A stretch of 64,000 nt of DNA from Betaproteobacteria bacterium LSUCC0117 (GTDB lineage Bacteria; Pseudomonadota; Gammaproteobacteria; Burkholderiales; Burkholderiaceae_C). The position numbers and the translations under genes are program-made. Positions 25,937-35,028 of this stretch are shown piece by piece. How positions within the stretch are numbered: the stretch's first letter is position 1; every line of letters starts with the position of its first letter. The DNA lies in assembly GCA_030441535.1 (NCBI GenBank), contig JAUJFZ010000005.1, forward strand, positions 62,001-126,000, written 5' to 3'. The notes beneath the pieces are model-generated. The model searched no databases, was not told the origin of the DNA, and saw only the letters and a program-made list of their open reading frames with translations.

Positions 25937-26805
25937 ACAGCGTGGGCCAAGCATTGGCAAAGCGGACGGGGGCTTTGTGGATGACCGCCGTGTATGCGTT
26001 CTTATACCTGCCGCTGGGATTTCTGATTTTCTTTTCTTTCAACAGCACCCGTCAGGACGCGCGGTTTACGGGGTTTTCGTTGCGCTGGTACGAGGCTTTG
26101 TTGCGCGACGGCCGTTTGGTTGACGGATTTTGGTTGTCATTGAAGGTGGCGGTTACCACGGGCACCTTGTCTTGCATCCTAGGTACCTTTGCCGCTTTTG
26201 TCTTGGTGCGCTATCACCGCTTCAAGGGACGAACGATTTTCTCCGGAATGATTAATGCGCCCTTGGTGATGCCAGAGGTGATCATTGGCTTGTCATTGTT
26301 GTTGTTGATGGTGGCGATTCAGCGCTCAACCGAGTCTTGGTTTGGTGTGGGTTGGCCCGACCGAGGCCTGTTAACGATCGTGTTTGGCCATACGTTGATG
26401 GGTATGGCCTATGCGATGGTGGTGATTCAGTCCCGGTTGCGGGAAATGGACCGCGCCATCGAGGAGGCGGCAATGGATCTGGGATGCCGACCCGCGCAGG
26501 TGTTCTTCTTGGTAACACTGCCCAACATCGCGCCCGCATTGATTGCCGCGTGGTTGTTGACTTTCACGTTGTCATTTGATGATGTGGTGATCTCGGAGTT
26601 CTTATCTGGTCCTGGGGTGACGACGCTACCGCAGGCAATTTTTACTTACGCGCGGCGCGGGATCAACCCAACGGTGTATGCCGCAGCGACCTTGTTGATC
26701 ACGACCGTGACCATCGCCATCGTTGCTTACAGCCTGTGGGTGGCTCGGGCGACGCGTCGTCGCGAAAAGGACTTGCAGCTGGCTGCACGACAGGACCTGC
26801 AATGA
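25933..26805 (+). CDS. potI: Polyamine ABC transporter permease PotI
   Basis: This 290-residue protein is the second membrane half of the Pot transporter. It has six hydrophobic segments and the EAA loop EAAMDLGCRPAQVFFLVTLP. The start overlaps the potH stop (ATGA) and its own stop overlaps the start of the following acyltransferase gene (ATGA), so all are probably translated from one mRNA. Confidence 0.92.
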   Translation: MNSVGQALAKRTGALWMTAVYAFLYLPLGFLIFFSFNSTRQDARFTGFSLRWYEALLRDGRLVDGFWLSLKVAVTTGTLSCILGTFAAFVLVRYHRFKGRTIFSGMINAPLVMPEVIIGLSLLLLMVAIQRSTESWFGVGWPDRGLLTIVFGHTLMGMAYAMVVIQSRLREMDRAIEEAAMDLGCRPAQVFFLVTLPNIAPALIAAWLLTFTLSFDDVVISEFLSGPGVTTLPQAIFTYARRGINPTVYAAATLLITTVTIAIVAYSLWVARATRRREKDLQLAARQDLQ

Positions 26806-27686
26806 TGCCCGCTGTCGACGAGCCGTTGGTGAGTCGGCCCCTCTGGGCGGCTTGGCTCGCACCCTTGCCTTTACCGCTATTACGGGCATTGGGCCGCATG
26901 TTGGGCTGGCTATTGTGGTGCTTTGCGCATCGCCGCCGGCGTGTGGTTAACACTAATTTGCAGCTTTGTTTCCCACACCTAACTACGCCTGCGCGACGGC
27001 AATTGGCCCGCGCAACCTTTGTCAAGTTTGCACAATCATTGCTGGATAGGGCCTGGTTGTGGCATGCACCGGTTGCCGTCGTGCAAGCGCGGTTGGTTGT
27101 TAAAGGCGAATTAGATTGGTTGGCCAGTGACGGCGCAAAAGTATTGTTTGCGCCCCACTTTGTCGGCCTTGATGCGGGGTGGACAGCGCTTACCTTAAAC
27201 GTAGACCGGTTGTTTGCAACAATTTACGCGAAGCAAACCCGCCCCCGTTTGGATGTTTGGGTTTTGGCAGGTCGCAGCCGTTTTGGAAATCCGCAGTTGT
27301 TGCCGCGCCAGCAATTAGGACGCTCCGTATTGCAAGTTATGCGGCGTGACGCGGCGCTTTACGTTCTCCCCGATATGGACTTGGGCTCCCGTGATGCCGT
27401 GTTCGTGCCATTTTTTGGCGTTGAGGCAGCGACAGTTACAACCTTACCGCGGCTTGCCGATATCGGGCAATGTGCCGTCGCCCCAGTGACGACCCGTCTA
27501 ACGTCGACTGGCTATGAGGTTACGGTTCATGCGCCTTGGTCAAATTACCCATCGGGTGACCCCGAGGCGGATGTTGCAGCAATGAACGCACGGCTTGAGG
27601 CTTTCATTGCCACCATGCCGGATCAATATTATTGGGTGCACAAACGCTTTAAAACGCGCCCCCCGGGTGAAAAGCCCATTTATTGA
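26802..27686 (+). CDS. LpxL/HtrB-type lipid A acyltransferase
   Basis: This 294-residue protein belongs to the lysophospholipid/lipid A acyltransferase family that adds a secondary acyl chain to lipid A at the inner membrane. The catalytic HX4D motif is H119-D124 in APHFVGLDAG, an N-terminal hydrophobic helix lies near residues 19-42, and VLPDMDLGSRDAVFVPFFG and the C-terminal YYWVHKRFKTRPPGE are family features. The start at 26802 overlaps the potI stop by four bases; a longer frame from 26736 is less likely. Which acyl chain it transfers cannot be told. Confidence 0.88.
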   Translation: MMPAVDEPLVSRPLWAAWLAPLPLPLLRALGRMLGWLLWCFAHRRRRVVNTNLQLCFPHLTTPARRQLARATFVKFAQSLLDRAWLWHAPVAVVQARLVVKGELDWLASDGAKVLFAPHFVGLDAGWTALTLNVDRLFATIYAKQTRPRLDVWVLAGRSRFGNPQLLPRQQLGRSVLQVMRRDAALYVLPDMDLGSRDAVFVPFFGVEAATVTTLPRLADIGQCAVAPVTTRLTSTGYEVTVHAPWSNYPSGDPEADVAAMNARLEAFIATMPDQYYWVHKRFKTRPPGEKPIY

Positions 27687-27744
27687 GCAGAAAAAATAAC
27701 CATTTAGTATTCAGCGTTTACCCTCTGCCTAGCGCCGGAAATTG

Positions 27745-27772
27745 TGTATACAGTTGTCCCGCTTGTATACAA
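27745..27772. promoter_or_regulatory. Double TGTATACA operator upstream of the NCS2 permease
   Basis: The palindrome TGTATACA occurs twice (27745-27752 and 27764-27771), 19 bp start to start, the second within a perfect 10-bp TTGTATACAA. Palindromes with a GTATAC core are typical of GntR-family repressors. They lie 36-62 bp upstream of the permease start, where a repressor could control transcription. No regulator gene is adjacent. Confidence 0.6.
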
Positions 27773-27806
27773 CTGCTGCTGACGCGGCTTAACGAGGAGT
27801 AACCAC

Positions 27807-29129
27807 ATGGCACAAGACGCTACGCTGGCTCAAAAGCTACGCGACCCGGATTTCGTTCCCCCAATCGGACAGGCCATCCCACTGGGCATTCAGCATGTGC
27901 TGGCCATGTTTGTATCCAATTTCACGCCGGCAATTATTGTTGGCTTGGCGGCGGGCTACAGTTTTGGCTCGCCGGACTTGGTGTTTCTGATTCAGATGTC
28001 GATGTTGTTTGCAGGCGTCGCCACGCTTTTTCAAACCATTGGGTTTGGTCCGGTTGGTGGACGTTTGCCAATCATGCAGGGTACGAGTTTCGCGTTCATC
28101 CCAATCATGATTCCGATTGTCAAGACGGCCGGCATGGGTGCCCTGTTTGGGGGCATCGTCATTGGCGGCATTTTCCATTTTTTCCTCGGCACGGTCATCG
28201 GGCGTATTCGTCACTGGTTCCCACCCTTGGTTACAGGCCTTGTGGTGCTGACGATCGGTTTGTCTTTGATACCCGTGGGTATTGAGTATGCGGCTGGCGG
28301 TGTCCCCATGAAGGGCAAGCCTGAATTCGGCGGCGCTGGTCACTGGACGTTGGCATTGGTCGTGGTTGTCGTGACCCTGCTCATTAAGTTCTTCGTGAAG
28401 GGCTTTATGTCGTCCGCAGCGGTGTTGCTGGGCATTTTGGCGGGCTACTTGGTTGGGATCGCCATGGGCGCTGTGAACTTTGGTGGCGTTGCACGGGCAG
28501 GCTGGTTCGAGATACCCACACCCTTTAAATATGGTTTCGAATTCAATCTCGCCGCAGTGATTGGTATGTGCGCGATGGCCGTCGTGTCTGCGATCGAGAC
28601 GGTCGGTGATGTTTCTGGTATCACCAAGGGGGGTGCTGGCCGCGAGGCGACTGAGAAAGAGTTAACGGGGGCGACCTTCGCCGATGGCTTGGGTACGGCC
28701 GTGGCGGGCGTCTTTGGTGGTCTGCCAAACACCTCGTTCAGTCAAAACGTGGGCCTGGTTGCCATCACCGGCGTGATGAGTCGTTTCGTAGTGACATTGG
28801 GCGCCGTTTTCCTCATCCTCTGTGGCTTGGTGCCAAAAGTGGGCGCATTGGTGGCCTCAATGCCCATCGCGGTGTTGGGTGGTGGCGTGATTGTGATGTT
28901 TGGTATGGTCGCTGCGGCGGGTCTGAGCATGTTGGGCGAGGTCAAATGGAACCAACGTAATATGCTGATTTTTGCAGTCTCGCTGTCGATCGGCCTGGGT
29001 CTGAAGGCCGTCCCCGAAGCGCTGCAGCACCTGCCGGTCGATTTGAAAAATCTGCTGGTTACCGGTTTGTTGCCCGTAGCCTTGATCGCGATTTTGATGC
29101 ATCTCTTGCTGCCACAAATCGATGAGTGA
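27807..29129 (+). CDS. NCS2-family nucleobase (xanthine/uracil type) permease
   Basis: This 440-residue, multi-spanning proton symporter belongs to the nucleobase-cation symporter 2 family. The substrate-site motif SAIETVGDVSGITKGG (E and following Q/G region) and LPNTSFSQNVGLVAITGVMSR match the xanthine/urate-like branch, and MQGTSFAFIP is the family N-terminal signature. A strong GAGGAG site precedes the ATG. It is monocistronic, preceded by the TGTATACA operators and followed by a terminator shared with gyrB. Confidence 0.88.
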   Translation: MAQDATLAQKLRDPDFVPPIGQAIPLGIQHVLAMFVSNFTPAIIVGLAAGYSFGSPDLVFLIQMSMLFAGVATLFQTIGFGPVGGRLPIMQGTSFAFIPIMIPIVKTAGMGALFGGIVIGGIFHFFLGTVIGRIRHWFPPLVTGLVVLTIGLSLIPVGIEYAAGGVPMKGKPEFGGAGHWTLALVVVVVTLLIKFFVKGFMSSAAVLLGILAGYLVGIAMGAVNFGGVARAGWFEIPTPFKYGFEFNLAAVIGMCAMAVVSAIETVGDVSGITKGGAGREATEKELTGATFADGLGTAVAGVFGGLPNTSFSQNVGLVAITGVMSRFVVTLGAVFLILCGLVPKVGALVASMPIAVLGGGVIVMFGMVAAAGLSMLGEVKWNQRNMLIFAVSLSIGLGLKAVPEALQHLPVDLKNLLVTGLLPVALIAILMHLLLPQIDE

Positions 29130-29155
29130 TCGCTCGCTCTAAGCGCATCTCTTAA

Positions 29156-29185
29156 AGAAAAGGCCCTCGAAGGAGGGCCTTTTTT
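29156..29185. terminator. Bidirectional terminator between NCS2 permease and gyrB
   Basis: AGGCCCTC (29161-29168) pairs with GAGGGCCT (29173-29180) around a GAAG loop, followed by T5-6 and preceded by an A-rich stretch. It lies between two convergent genes and fits both. Confidence 0.9.
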
Positions 29186-29202
29186 ATGCCGGTATAAAAA
29201 CG

Positions 29203-31743
29203 TTACACGTCAATGTTGCCCGCACGCAGCGCGTTGTCTTCGATAAAGATACGACGAGGCTCTACCTCGTCGCCCATCAGCATCGTGAAGACTTTGTCCG
29301 CCTCAATGGCGTCTTCAATACGGACCTGCAGGAGGCGGCGCGCATTGGGGTCCATGGTGGTCTCCCACAGTTGTTCGGGGTTCATCTCGCCTAAGCCTTT
29401 GTATCGCTGGCGACTGGTGGCCGCCTCGGCTTGTTTGAGTAGCCACTCCATTGCCCCACGGAAGTCATCAACGTCAGCGGTCTTTTGACGCTCTCCCTCT
29501 CCACGCGAAACCGTTGCGCCCGCGTTGAGGAGACCTTTGAGGCGGGTCGCTGCCTGCGCAAGACGACCATAGTCTGCGCCGTGCACGAAATCCTGCGTTA
29601 GGACGCTGGCCCGGGTATTACCGTGGTGTTTGCGACTGACGCGGATAAAGGGCTTATCGGTGCGCTCATCAAAGGCAGCCTCTACCGACGCCTCGGCGAG
29701 CTGCGCTTGCAGCTGAGCCGCACTTGCGGTCGCTGCTTCCAAGGTGTCAAGGTTTAGCGCCACGCCATCTGCAAGCGCCTCTAGCGCGGGCTGGTCCATG
29801 AAGTGTGAAAGGCGGGCGATAACCGCTTGCGCCTCTTGGTGGATGGCGGCTAACTCAACTAACTCGTCGTCCGTGATACTGCGTGAGTCGGTTCCGCCCG
29901 TTTGCACAGCGGCGTCTTTGGTCGCGATACGCAACAAAAAACTGTCGAGGGCATGACCGTCTTTGAGGTACTGCTCTTCTTTGCCGGCTTTAACCTTGTA
30001 CAGCGGCGGCTGCGCAATGTAAATATGGCCGCGCTCAACCAACTCGGGCATTTGACGGTAGAACAACGTGAGCAGCAGTGTGCGGATGTGTGCGCCGTCG
30101 ACGTCCGCGTCGGTCATGATGATGATGCGGTGGTAACGCAATTTGTCCGCGTTAAAGTCATCGGCCCCACTCTTGCTATCACCCGCACTGACCTGTCCGA
30201 TACCCGTACCCAGCGCCGTAATCAGCGTGAGAATCTCGTTACTGGCTAGCAACTTCTCATAACGGGCTTTTTCAACGTTTAGGATCTTGCCGCGCAACGG
30301 CAAGATCGCTTGGAATTTGCGGTCACGACCTTGCTTGGCTGACCCACCCGCCGAGTCACCCTCGACAAGGTAGATTTCACAAAGCGCAGGATCTTTCTCT
30401 TGGCAGTCAGCCAATTTGCCGGGCAAGCCCATGCCGTCAAGCACACCTTTGCGGCGAGTCATGTCGCGCGCCTTGCGCGCCGCTTCGCGTGCCCGCGCCG
30501 CGTCGATGATTTTGGCGCAAATGGTTTTTGCGTCGTTGGGGCGTTCTTGTAAGTAGTCTGCGAGCAGGCGGCTGACCACGTCCTCTACGGGCCCGCGCAC
30601 CTCGCTTGATACGAGCTTGTCTTTGGTTTGGCTTGAAAACTTGGGCTCAGGGACCTTGACTGACAGCACACAGCACAAGCCCTCGCGCATGTCGTCGCCA
30701 GTTATTTCAACTTTGGCCTTTTTGGCCAGATCGTTCTCTTCGATGTACTTGTTGATCACGCGTGTCATCGCGGCCCGCAGGCCAGTCAGGTGCGTCCCAC
30801 CGTCCCGTTGCGGAATGTTATTGGTGAAGCACAACACCTGTTCATTGAAACCACTGTTCCACTGCATCGCCACCTCGACGCCGACATTGGTGCCTTGGTC
30901 GCTCTCGCGGTCACCGACGGCGTGGAAGGTGTTGGGGTGCAGAACAGACTTGCTGGTGTTGATGAACTCAACAAAACCACGCACGCCGCCAGCGCCGGAA
31001 AAATCATCGGCCTTACCTGTGCGCTCATCTTTCAGTTGAATTCGAACCCCGTTGTTCAGGAAGCTGAGTTCGCGTAGGCGCTTGGCTAGGATTTCGTAGT
31101 GGAAATCGTTGTTCTGCTGGAAGATCTCTGCGTCCGGCAAGAAGTGCACCTCGGTGCCACGTTTTTCTGTGGTCCCCGTGACCTTGATGGGGGATGTCTC
31201 AAAGCCATCGACCATTTCAATCGTTCGGTTTTGCATGACACCGCGCGCAAACTCGGCGTTGTGGACCTTACCATTACGACGAACGGTAAGGCGCAGCCAG
31301 ACCGACAAGCCGTTCACGCAAGACACACCCACGCCGTGCAGGCCACCTGACACTTTGTAGCTGTTCTGGTTGAACTTGCCGCCCGCGTGGAGCTCGGTTA
31401 GGGCAATCTCAGCAGCGCTGCGCTTCGGCTCGTGCTTGTCGTCCATCTTGACGTCGGTGGGAATGCCTCGGCCGTTATCGACGACTGAAATGGAGTTGTC
31501 CGTGTGAATGGTGACGACGATGTCGTCACAGTGCCCCGCTAGCGCTTCGTCGATGGAGTTGTCGACAACCTCAAAAACCAAATGGTGCAAGCCAGTGCCG
31601 TCTGACGTGTCGCCAATGTACATCCCGGGGCGTTTACGGACGGCTTCGAGGCCTTCCAAAATTTGAATAGAGCCAGCGCCATAGCTGTCATCGGCGGGGG
31701 CCGCGGTGCTGGCTGTAGCGGGGTTCTGGATGGGGTCTGTCAT
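29203..31743 (-). CDS. gyrB: DNA gyrase subunit B
   Basis: This 846-residue subunit provides the ATPase of DNA gyrase. It has the GHKL ATPase motifs VVDNSIDEALAGH and GLHGVGVSCVNGLS, the transducer domain, the Toprim start LVEGDSAGGSAKQGRDR with the acidic DADVDGAHIRTLLL, and the C-terminal QRYKGLGEMNPEQLWETTMD motif. The protein is longer than the 804 residues of E. coli GyrB because of a longer domain after the Toprim start. It is the last gene of dnaA-dnaN-gyrB, 99 bp after dnaN. Confidence 0.97.
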   Translation of the reverse strand: MTDPIQNPATASTAAPADDSYGAGSIQILEGLEAVRKRPGMYIGDTSDGTGLHHLVFEVVDNSIDEALAGHCDDIVVTIHTDNSISVVDNGRGIPTDVKMDDKHEPKRSAAEIALTELHAGGKFNQNSYKVSGGLHGVGVSCVNGLSVWLRLTVRRNGKVHNAEFARGVMQNRTIEMVDGFETSPIKVTGTTEKRGTEVHFLPDAEIFQQNNDFHYEILAKRLRELSFLNNGVRIQLKDERTGKADDFSGAGGVRGFVEFINTSKSVLHPNTFHAVGDRESDQGTNVGVEVAMQWNSGFNEQVLCFTNNIPQRDGGTHLTGLRAAMTRVINKYIEENDLAKKAKVEITGDDMREGLCCVLSVKVPEPKFSSQTKDKLVSSEVRGPVEDVVSRLLADYLQERPNDAKTICAKIIDAARAREAARKARDMTRRKGVLDGMGLPGKLADCQEKDPALCEIYLVEGDSAGGSAKQGRDRKFQAILPLRGKILNVEKARYEKLLASNEILTLITALGTGIGQVSAGDSKSGADDFNADKLRYHRIIIMTDADVDGAHIRTLLLTLFYRQMPELVERGHIYIAQPPLYKVKAGKEEQYLKDGHALDSFLLRIATKDAAVQTGGTDSRSITDDELVELAAIHQEAQAVIARLSHFMDQPALEALADGVALNLDTLEAATASAAQLQAQLAEASVEAAFDERTDKPFIRVSRKHHGNTRASVLTQDFVHGADYGRLAQAATRLKGLLNAGATVSRGEGERQKTADVDDFRGAMEWLLKQAEAATSRQRYKGLGEMNPEQLWETTMDPNARRLLQVRIEDAIEADKVFTMLMGDEVEPRRIFIEDNALRAGNIDV

Positions 31744-31842
31744 ACGGATTCTTCTTCAGGACTACATGGGTTGTGCGCGGGCTCGGTAAATGCCGCGCGG
31801 CGAGGTGCCCACCGCGCTGGTGGGCATCGCGGTGTTCGGTTG

Positions 31843-32952
31843 TCAGATGCGCATGGGCATGACGACGTACTTGAAGTCCTCGCTGTCAGGCAGTGTGATG
31901 AGTGCGGAGCTGTTGCCGTCAGACAAACTCAGGCGCACCATGTCTTGGTTCATGTTGGTTAATACGTCCATGAGGTAGGTCACGTTGAAACCGATCTCGA
32001 TCGCGGCACCGGCGTATTCAATTTCAATTTCGTCGGTCGCCTCTTCTTGCTCTGCGTTGCTGGCCGCAATGCGCAGGCTGCCGGGTTCGATGTTCAAGCG
32101 CACGCCCTTGAATTTGTCGGAGGTCATGATTGCCGTGCGCTGAAGGGAGGACAGCAGGGTCTGGCGACCCAACACCAACTCATTGGTGTGATTGCGTGGA
32201 ATAACGCGGTTGTAGTCCGGAAACTTGCCCTCGACCAACTTCGTCACAAACTCCATGCCATCAAAGGAAAATTTCGCCTGGTTGCCCGCGAACTGCATGT
32301 CAATGGCACCATCTTTGTCGCTGAGCAGCCGCTGTAACTCGAGCACCGTCTTGCGGGGCAGGATCACCTCTTGCTTGCTTGGGATGGCGACATCTAGGGT
32401 GGCGTTCGCGTAAGCCAGACGGTGGCCGTCTGTCGCGACCAAGCTGAGGTTGTTACCTTCGGCAACGAACAGAATGCCGTTGAGGTAGTAGCGGATATCG
32501 TGAATGGCCATCGAGAACGCCACGCGGTTCATCAGGGCCTTGAGTGTTTGTTGCGGTACGCTGAAAGTCGGGCCAAAGTTGGCGGCCTCTTGCACCAATG
32601 GAAAGTCTGCCGCCGGGAGGCTTTGTAGCGTGAAGCGACTCTTGCCACCTTTGAGAATTAACTTGCCGCCCGTTGACTCCAAGCTCACGTTTTGGTCTGC
32701 GGGCATCGTACGCAAGATGTCGATCAATTTACGCGCTGCAATGGTTGTGGCGAAATCACCCTCGTCACCGCCCAGCTCGGCATGGGTGCGGATCTGAATT
32801 TCCAAGTCGCTGGTCGTCAACTGCACCGAGGCACCGGTTTTACGCAACATAACGTTGGCCAAAATTGGCAGGGTTTGCCGACGCTCGACAATGCCAGACA
32901 CGGACTGTAACGCGGACAAAACTTGGTCTTGTGTGGACTTGAAAACGATCAT
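31843..32952 (-). CDS. dnaN: DNA polymerase III beta sliding clamp
   Basis: This 369-residue clamp tethers the replicase to DNA. MIVFKSTQDQVLSALQSVSGIVERRQTLPIL is the typical N-terminus and the C-terminal peptide ending YVVMPMRI closes the clamp fold. I place the start at 32952, where an AAAGGA site precedes the ATG; an in-frame extension to 32997 has no family similarity. It lies between dnaA and gyrB. The 99-bp gap to gyrB holds a strong hairpin, TGCCCACC/GGTGGGCA at 31806-31826, without a T run. Confidence 0.96.
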   Translation of the reverse strand: MIVFKSTQDQVLSALQSVSGIVERRQTLPILANVMLRKTGASVQLTTSDLEIQIRTHAELGGDEGDFATTIAARKLIDILRTMPADQNVSLESTGGKLILKGGKSRFTLQSLPAADFPLVQEAANFGPTFSVPQQTLKALMNRVAFSMAIHDIRYYLNGILFVAEGNNLSLVATDGHRLAYANATLDVAIPSKQEVILPRKTVLELQRLLSDKDGAIDMQFAGNQAKFSFDGMEFVTKLVEGKFPDYNRVIPRNHTNELVLGRQTLLSSLQRTAIMTSDKFKGVRLNIEPGSLRIAASNAEQEEATDEIEIEYAGAAIEIGFNVTYLMDVLTNMNQDMVRLSLSDGNSSALITLPDSEDFKYVVMPMRI

Positions 32953-33084
32953 TGGAAATCCTTTGAGTTGTCGGCTGTCGGTCACTAAAAAAGACACCCG
33001 ATCTCGTTAAATAATTAACACGTTATTTTCGCTTAAAAATGGCCCATAGCCTTGATTTAGCGCGGTTTTTTTGCCATCTTGGCG

Positions 33085-34509
33085 TTAGCCCTTCAAGGTC
33101 TGTTCTAGAACGTGTAATTCTTGGTTGAGCTCCGCTAACTGACCGCGTTCGCCGCCGATTTTCCGAACCGCATGCAGCACGGTAGTATGGTCGCGACCGC
33201 CGAAGAGCTCGCCTATTTCAGGCAGGCTCTTTTGGGTGAGCTCTTTGGCCAAATACATGGCAATTTGTCGTGGCCGAGCGATGCTCGCGGGGCGCTTCTT
33301 GGAGTACATGTCGGCGACCTTGATCTTGTAGAAGTCAGCCACCGTTTTTTGGATGTTTTCGACCGAAATCTGTCGATTTTGGATAGAAAGCAGGTCCCTG
33401 AGTGCTTCTTTGGCCAGTGCAATCGAAATGTCTTTTTGGTTAAAGCGGGAATAGGCCAATATTTTGCGCAGAGCACCTTCGAGCTCACGCACGTTGGAGC
33501 GGACGTTTTTGGCCACAAAAAAGGCGACATCCTCGGGCATGACGGCTCCTTCCTGTGCGGCTTTATTGATCAAAATGGCCACCCGCATTTCGAGTTCTGG
33601 CGGCTCAATGGCGACCGTTAACCCCGAGTCAAAGCGCGAGACCAAACGCTCATGGATGTCTGACAAGCCCTTGGGGTAGGTGTCACTGGTCATCACAATG
33701 TGTGACCGCTTTGCCAACAGGGCTTCGAATGCGTTGAAAAATTCCTCTTGCGTCCGGTCTTTATTGGCAAAAAACTGCACATCGTCAATCAGCAGCAGGT
33801 CCAGCGAGTGGTAACGGGCCTTGAACTCGTCAAATGCCTTGCGCTGATAGGCCTTAACCACATCAGATACGAACTGCTCGGCGTGGATGTAGAGAACTTT
33901 CGCGTTTGGCTGGTCGGCGACCAAGTGGTTGCCAATCGCGTGCATCAGGTGGGTTTTACCCAGACCAACGCCGCCGTAAATGAACAAGGGGTTATACAGC
34001 TGCCCTAGTTGACTGGCCACATGCATGGCGGCGGCACGCGCCATTCGGTTGGCGCTACCCTCGACGAGGCTCTCAAAGGTGAGCGCGGTGTTCAGGCGGC
34101 TCTTGTGCGCGCTGTCGGTGTTGGTGCTATCTAGTGGTGCCAATGATGGCGCGTCTATGGCCTCGTCAAAAACGCTGTCACGTGCGATCCGCGGCGCGAC
34201 AGGTGCTGATTTAGTGTCGCTTTCACGAGGAGTGAGTGCTAACTCTAATACAACATCCTCGCCGCACAATGCCTTGAGTGTTTGGGTGATCTTTTGGGCA
34301 TACTGGCTGCGAACCCAGTCCATCTTGAACCGATTCGCAACCTGTAATGTGATCTTGAGCGGGTCAGTGGTGACGGTCGCAACCAGAGGCCGGATCCATG
34401 TGTTGAACTGTTGTTCTGGAATGTGCTGCGCCAAAGCGTCAACGCATTTCGCCCAGATATCTGGGTCAAAAGGCGCTCGCATGGCTGGCACTAAAGGGGC
34501 ATTTGACAT
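33085..34509 (-). CDS. dnaA: Chromosomal replication initiator protein DnaA
   Basis: This 474-residue AAA+ protein unwinds oriC. Domain I (WAKCVDALAQHIPEQQFNTWIRPL) starts near residue 19, Walker A GGVGLGKTH lies at 179-187, Walker B is LLLIDDVQFF, and the C-terminal DNA-binding helix has SIARPRQIAMYLAKELT and GGRDHTTVLHAVRKI. The open frame runs back to 34659, but the first family-like residues follow the ATG at 34509. Two DnaA boxes upstream suggest autoregulation. It begins dnaA-dnaN-gyrB. Confidence 0.97.
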   Translation of the reverse strand: MSNAPLVPAMRAPFDPDIWAKCVDALAQHIPEQQFNTWIRPLVATVTTDPLKITLQVANRFKMDWVRSQYAQKITQTLKALCGEDVVLELALTPRESDTKSAPVAPRIARDSVFDEAIDAPSLAPLDSTNTDSAHKSRLNTALTFESLVEGSANRMARAAAMHVASQLGQLYNPLFIYGGVGLGKTHLMHAIGNHLVADQPNAKVLYIHAEQFVSDVVKAYQRKAFDEFKARYHSLDLLLIDDVQFFANKDRTQEEFFNAFEALLAKRSHIVMTSDTYPKGLSDIHERLVSRFDSGLTVAIEPPELEMRVAILINKAAQEGAVMPEDVAFFVAKNVRSNVRELEGALRKILAYSRFNQKDISIALAKEALRDLLSIQNRQISVENIQKTVADFYKIKVADMYSKKRPASIARPRQIAMYLAKELTQKSLPEIGELFGGRDHTTVLHAVRKIGGERGQLAELNQELHVLEQTLKG

Positions 34510-34885
34510 TAAAAAACGAATGGCTCGACGTCGACAACCCGTAAAAAGCGCCAATGCGCCGGCTGTGGATAGTTTAAAAAAACGAAGACTGGATTGTAGT
34601 CCAACCCGCAAGTTATCCACAAGCATCTTAAGCCGTCGGGGCCCGGCCACAATAGCCATAAATCCTCTTGTCTTTCGACAAAATATCCGCTAAGCGCCTC
34701 CCACCGCGGTGTGGTGAAACGCTCTAAATAGACACAAGATTGATCCTGTTTCGGCCCTCTGTAATCACCGATTAGCAAAAGGGCGGGAATTTTTGCGATA
34801 ATGCTAGGTTCCGCGCGCAACGATGTCGTCTAGAAAGGCAATTCATGTGTGCGCTAGACCGTTTCCATTTTTTTGAGAGCTCATC
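34510..34885. promoter_or_regulatory. dnaA-rpmH divergent region with DnaA boxes (alternative oriC)
   Basis: This 376-bp non-coding gap holds a perfect DnaA box TTATCCACA (34613-34621), a one-mismatch box TGTGGATAG (34564-34572), and an inverted repeat TTGTC-N4-GACAA (34668-34681). A -10-like GATAAT (34797-34802) could serve rpmH. The region lacks the long AT-rich tract and TAG repeat seen beside minC. It must carry the dnaA and rpmH promoters; in many bacteria the origin itself lies here. Confidence 0.6.
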
Positions 34886-35020
34886 ATGAAGCGTACCTAC
34901 CAACCTTCCAAAACCCGTCGTGCCCGTACACATGGTTTCCTCGTTCGCATGAAGACCCGCGGCGGTCGTGCTGTGATTGCAGCTCGTCGCGCCAAAGGCC
35001 GTAAGCGTTTGGGTCTGTAA
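34886..35020 (+). CDS. rpmH: 50S ribosomal protein L34
   Basis: This 44-residue, strongly basic protein is ribosomal protein L34: MKRTYQPSKTRRARTHGF, then RMKTRGGRAVIAARRAKGR and the terminal KRLGL. It is the first gene of rpmH-rnpA-yidD-yidC, and lies divergent from dnaA, the ancestral bacterial arrangement. Confidence 0.97.
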   Translation: MKRTYQPSKTRRARTHGFLVRMKTRGGRAVIAARRAKGRKRLGL

Positions 35021-35028
35021 TTAAGCGT

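Noticed and set aside
34510..34659. 50-residue N-terminal extension of DnaA
   Set aside because: The extension covers the DnaA boxes and has no DnaA-like features; domain I begins after the ATG at 34509.
34025..34693. Plus-strand open frame of 222 codons opposite dnaA
   Set aside because: It is antisense to dnaA and runs over the DnaA boxes; its composition is typical of a shadow frame.
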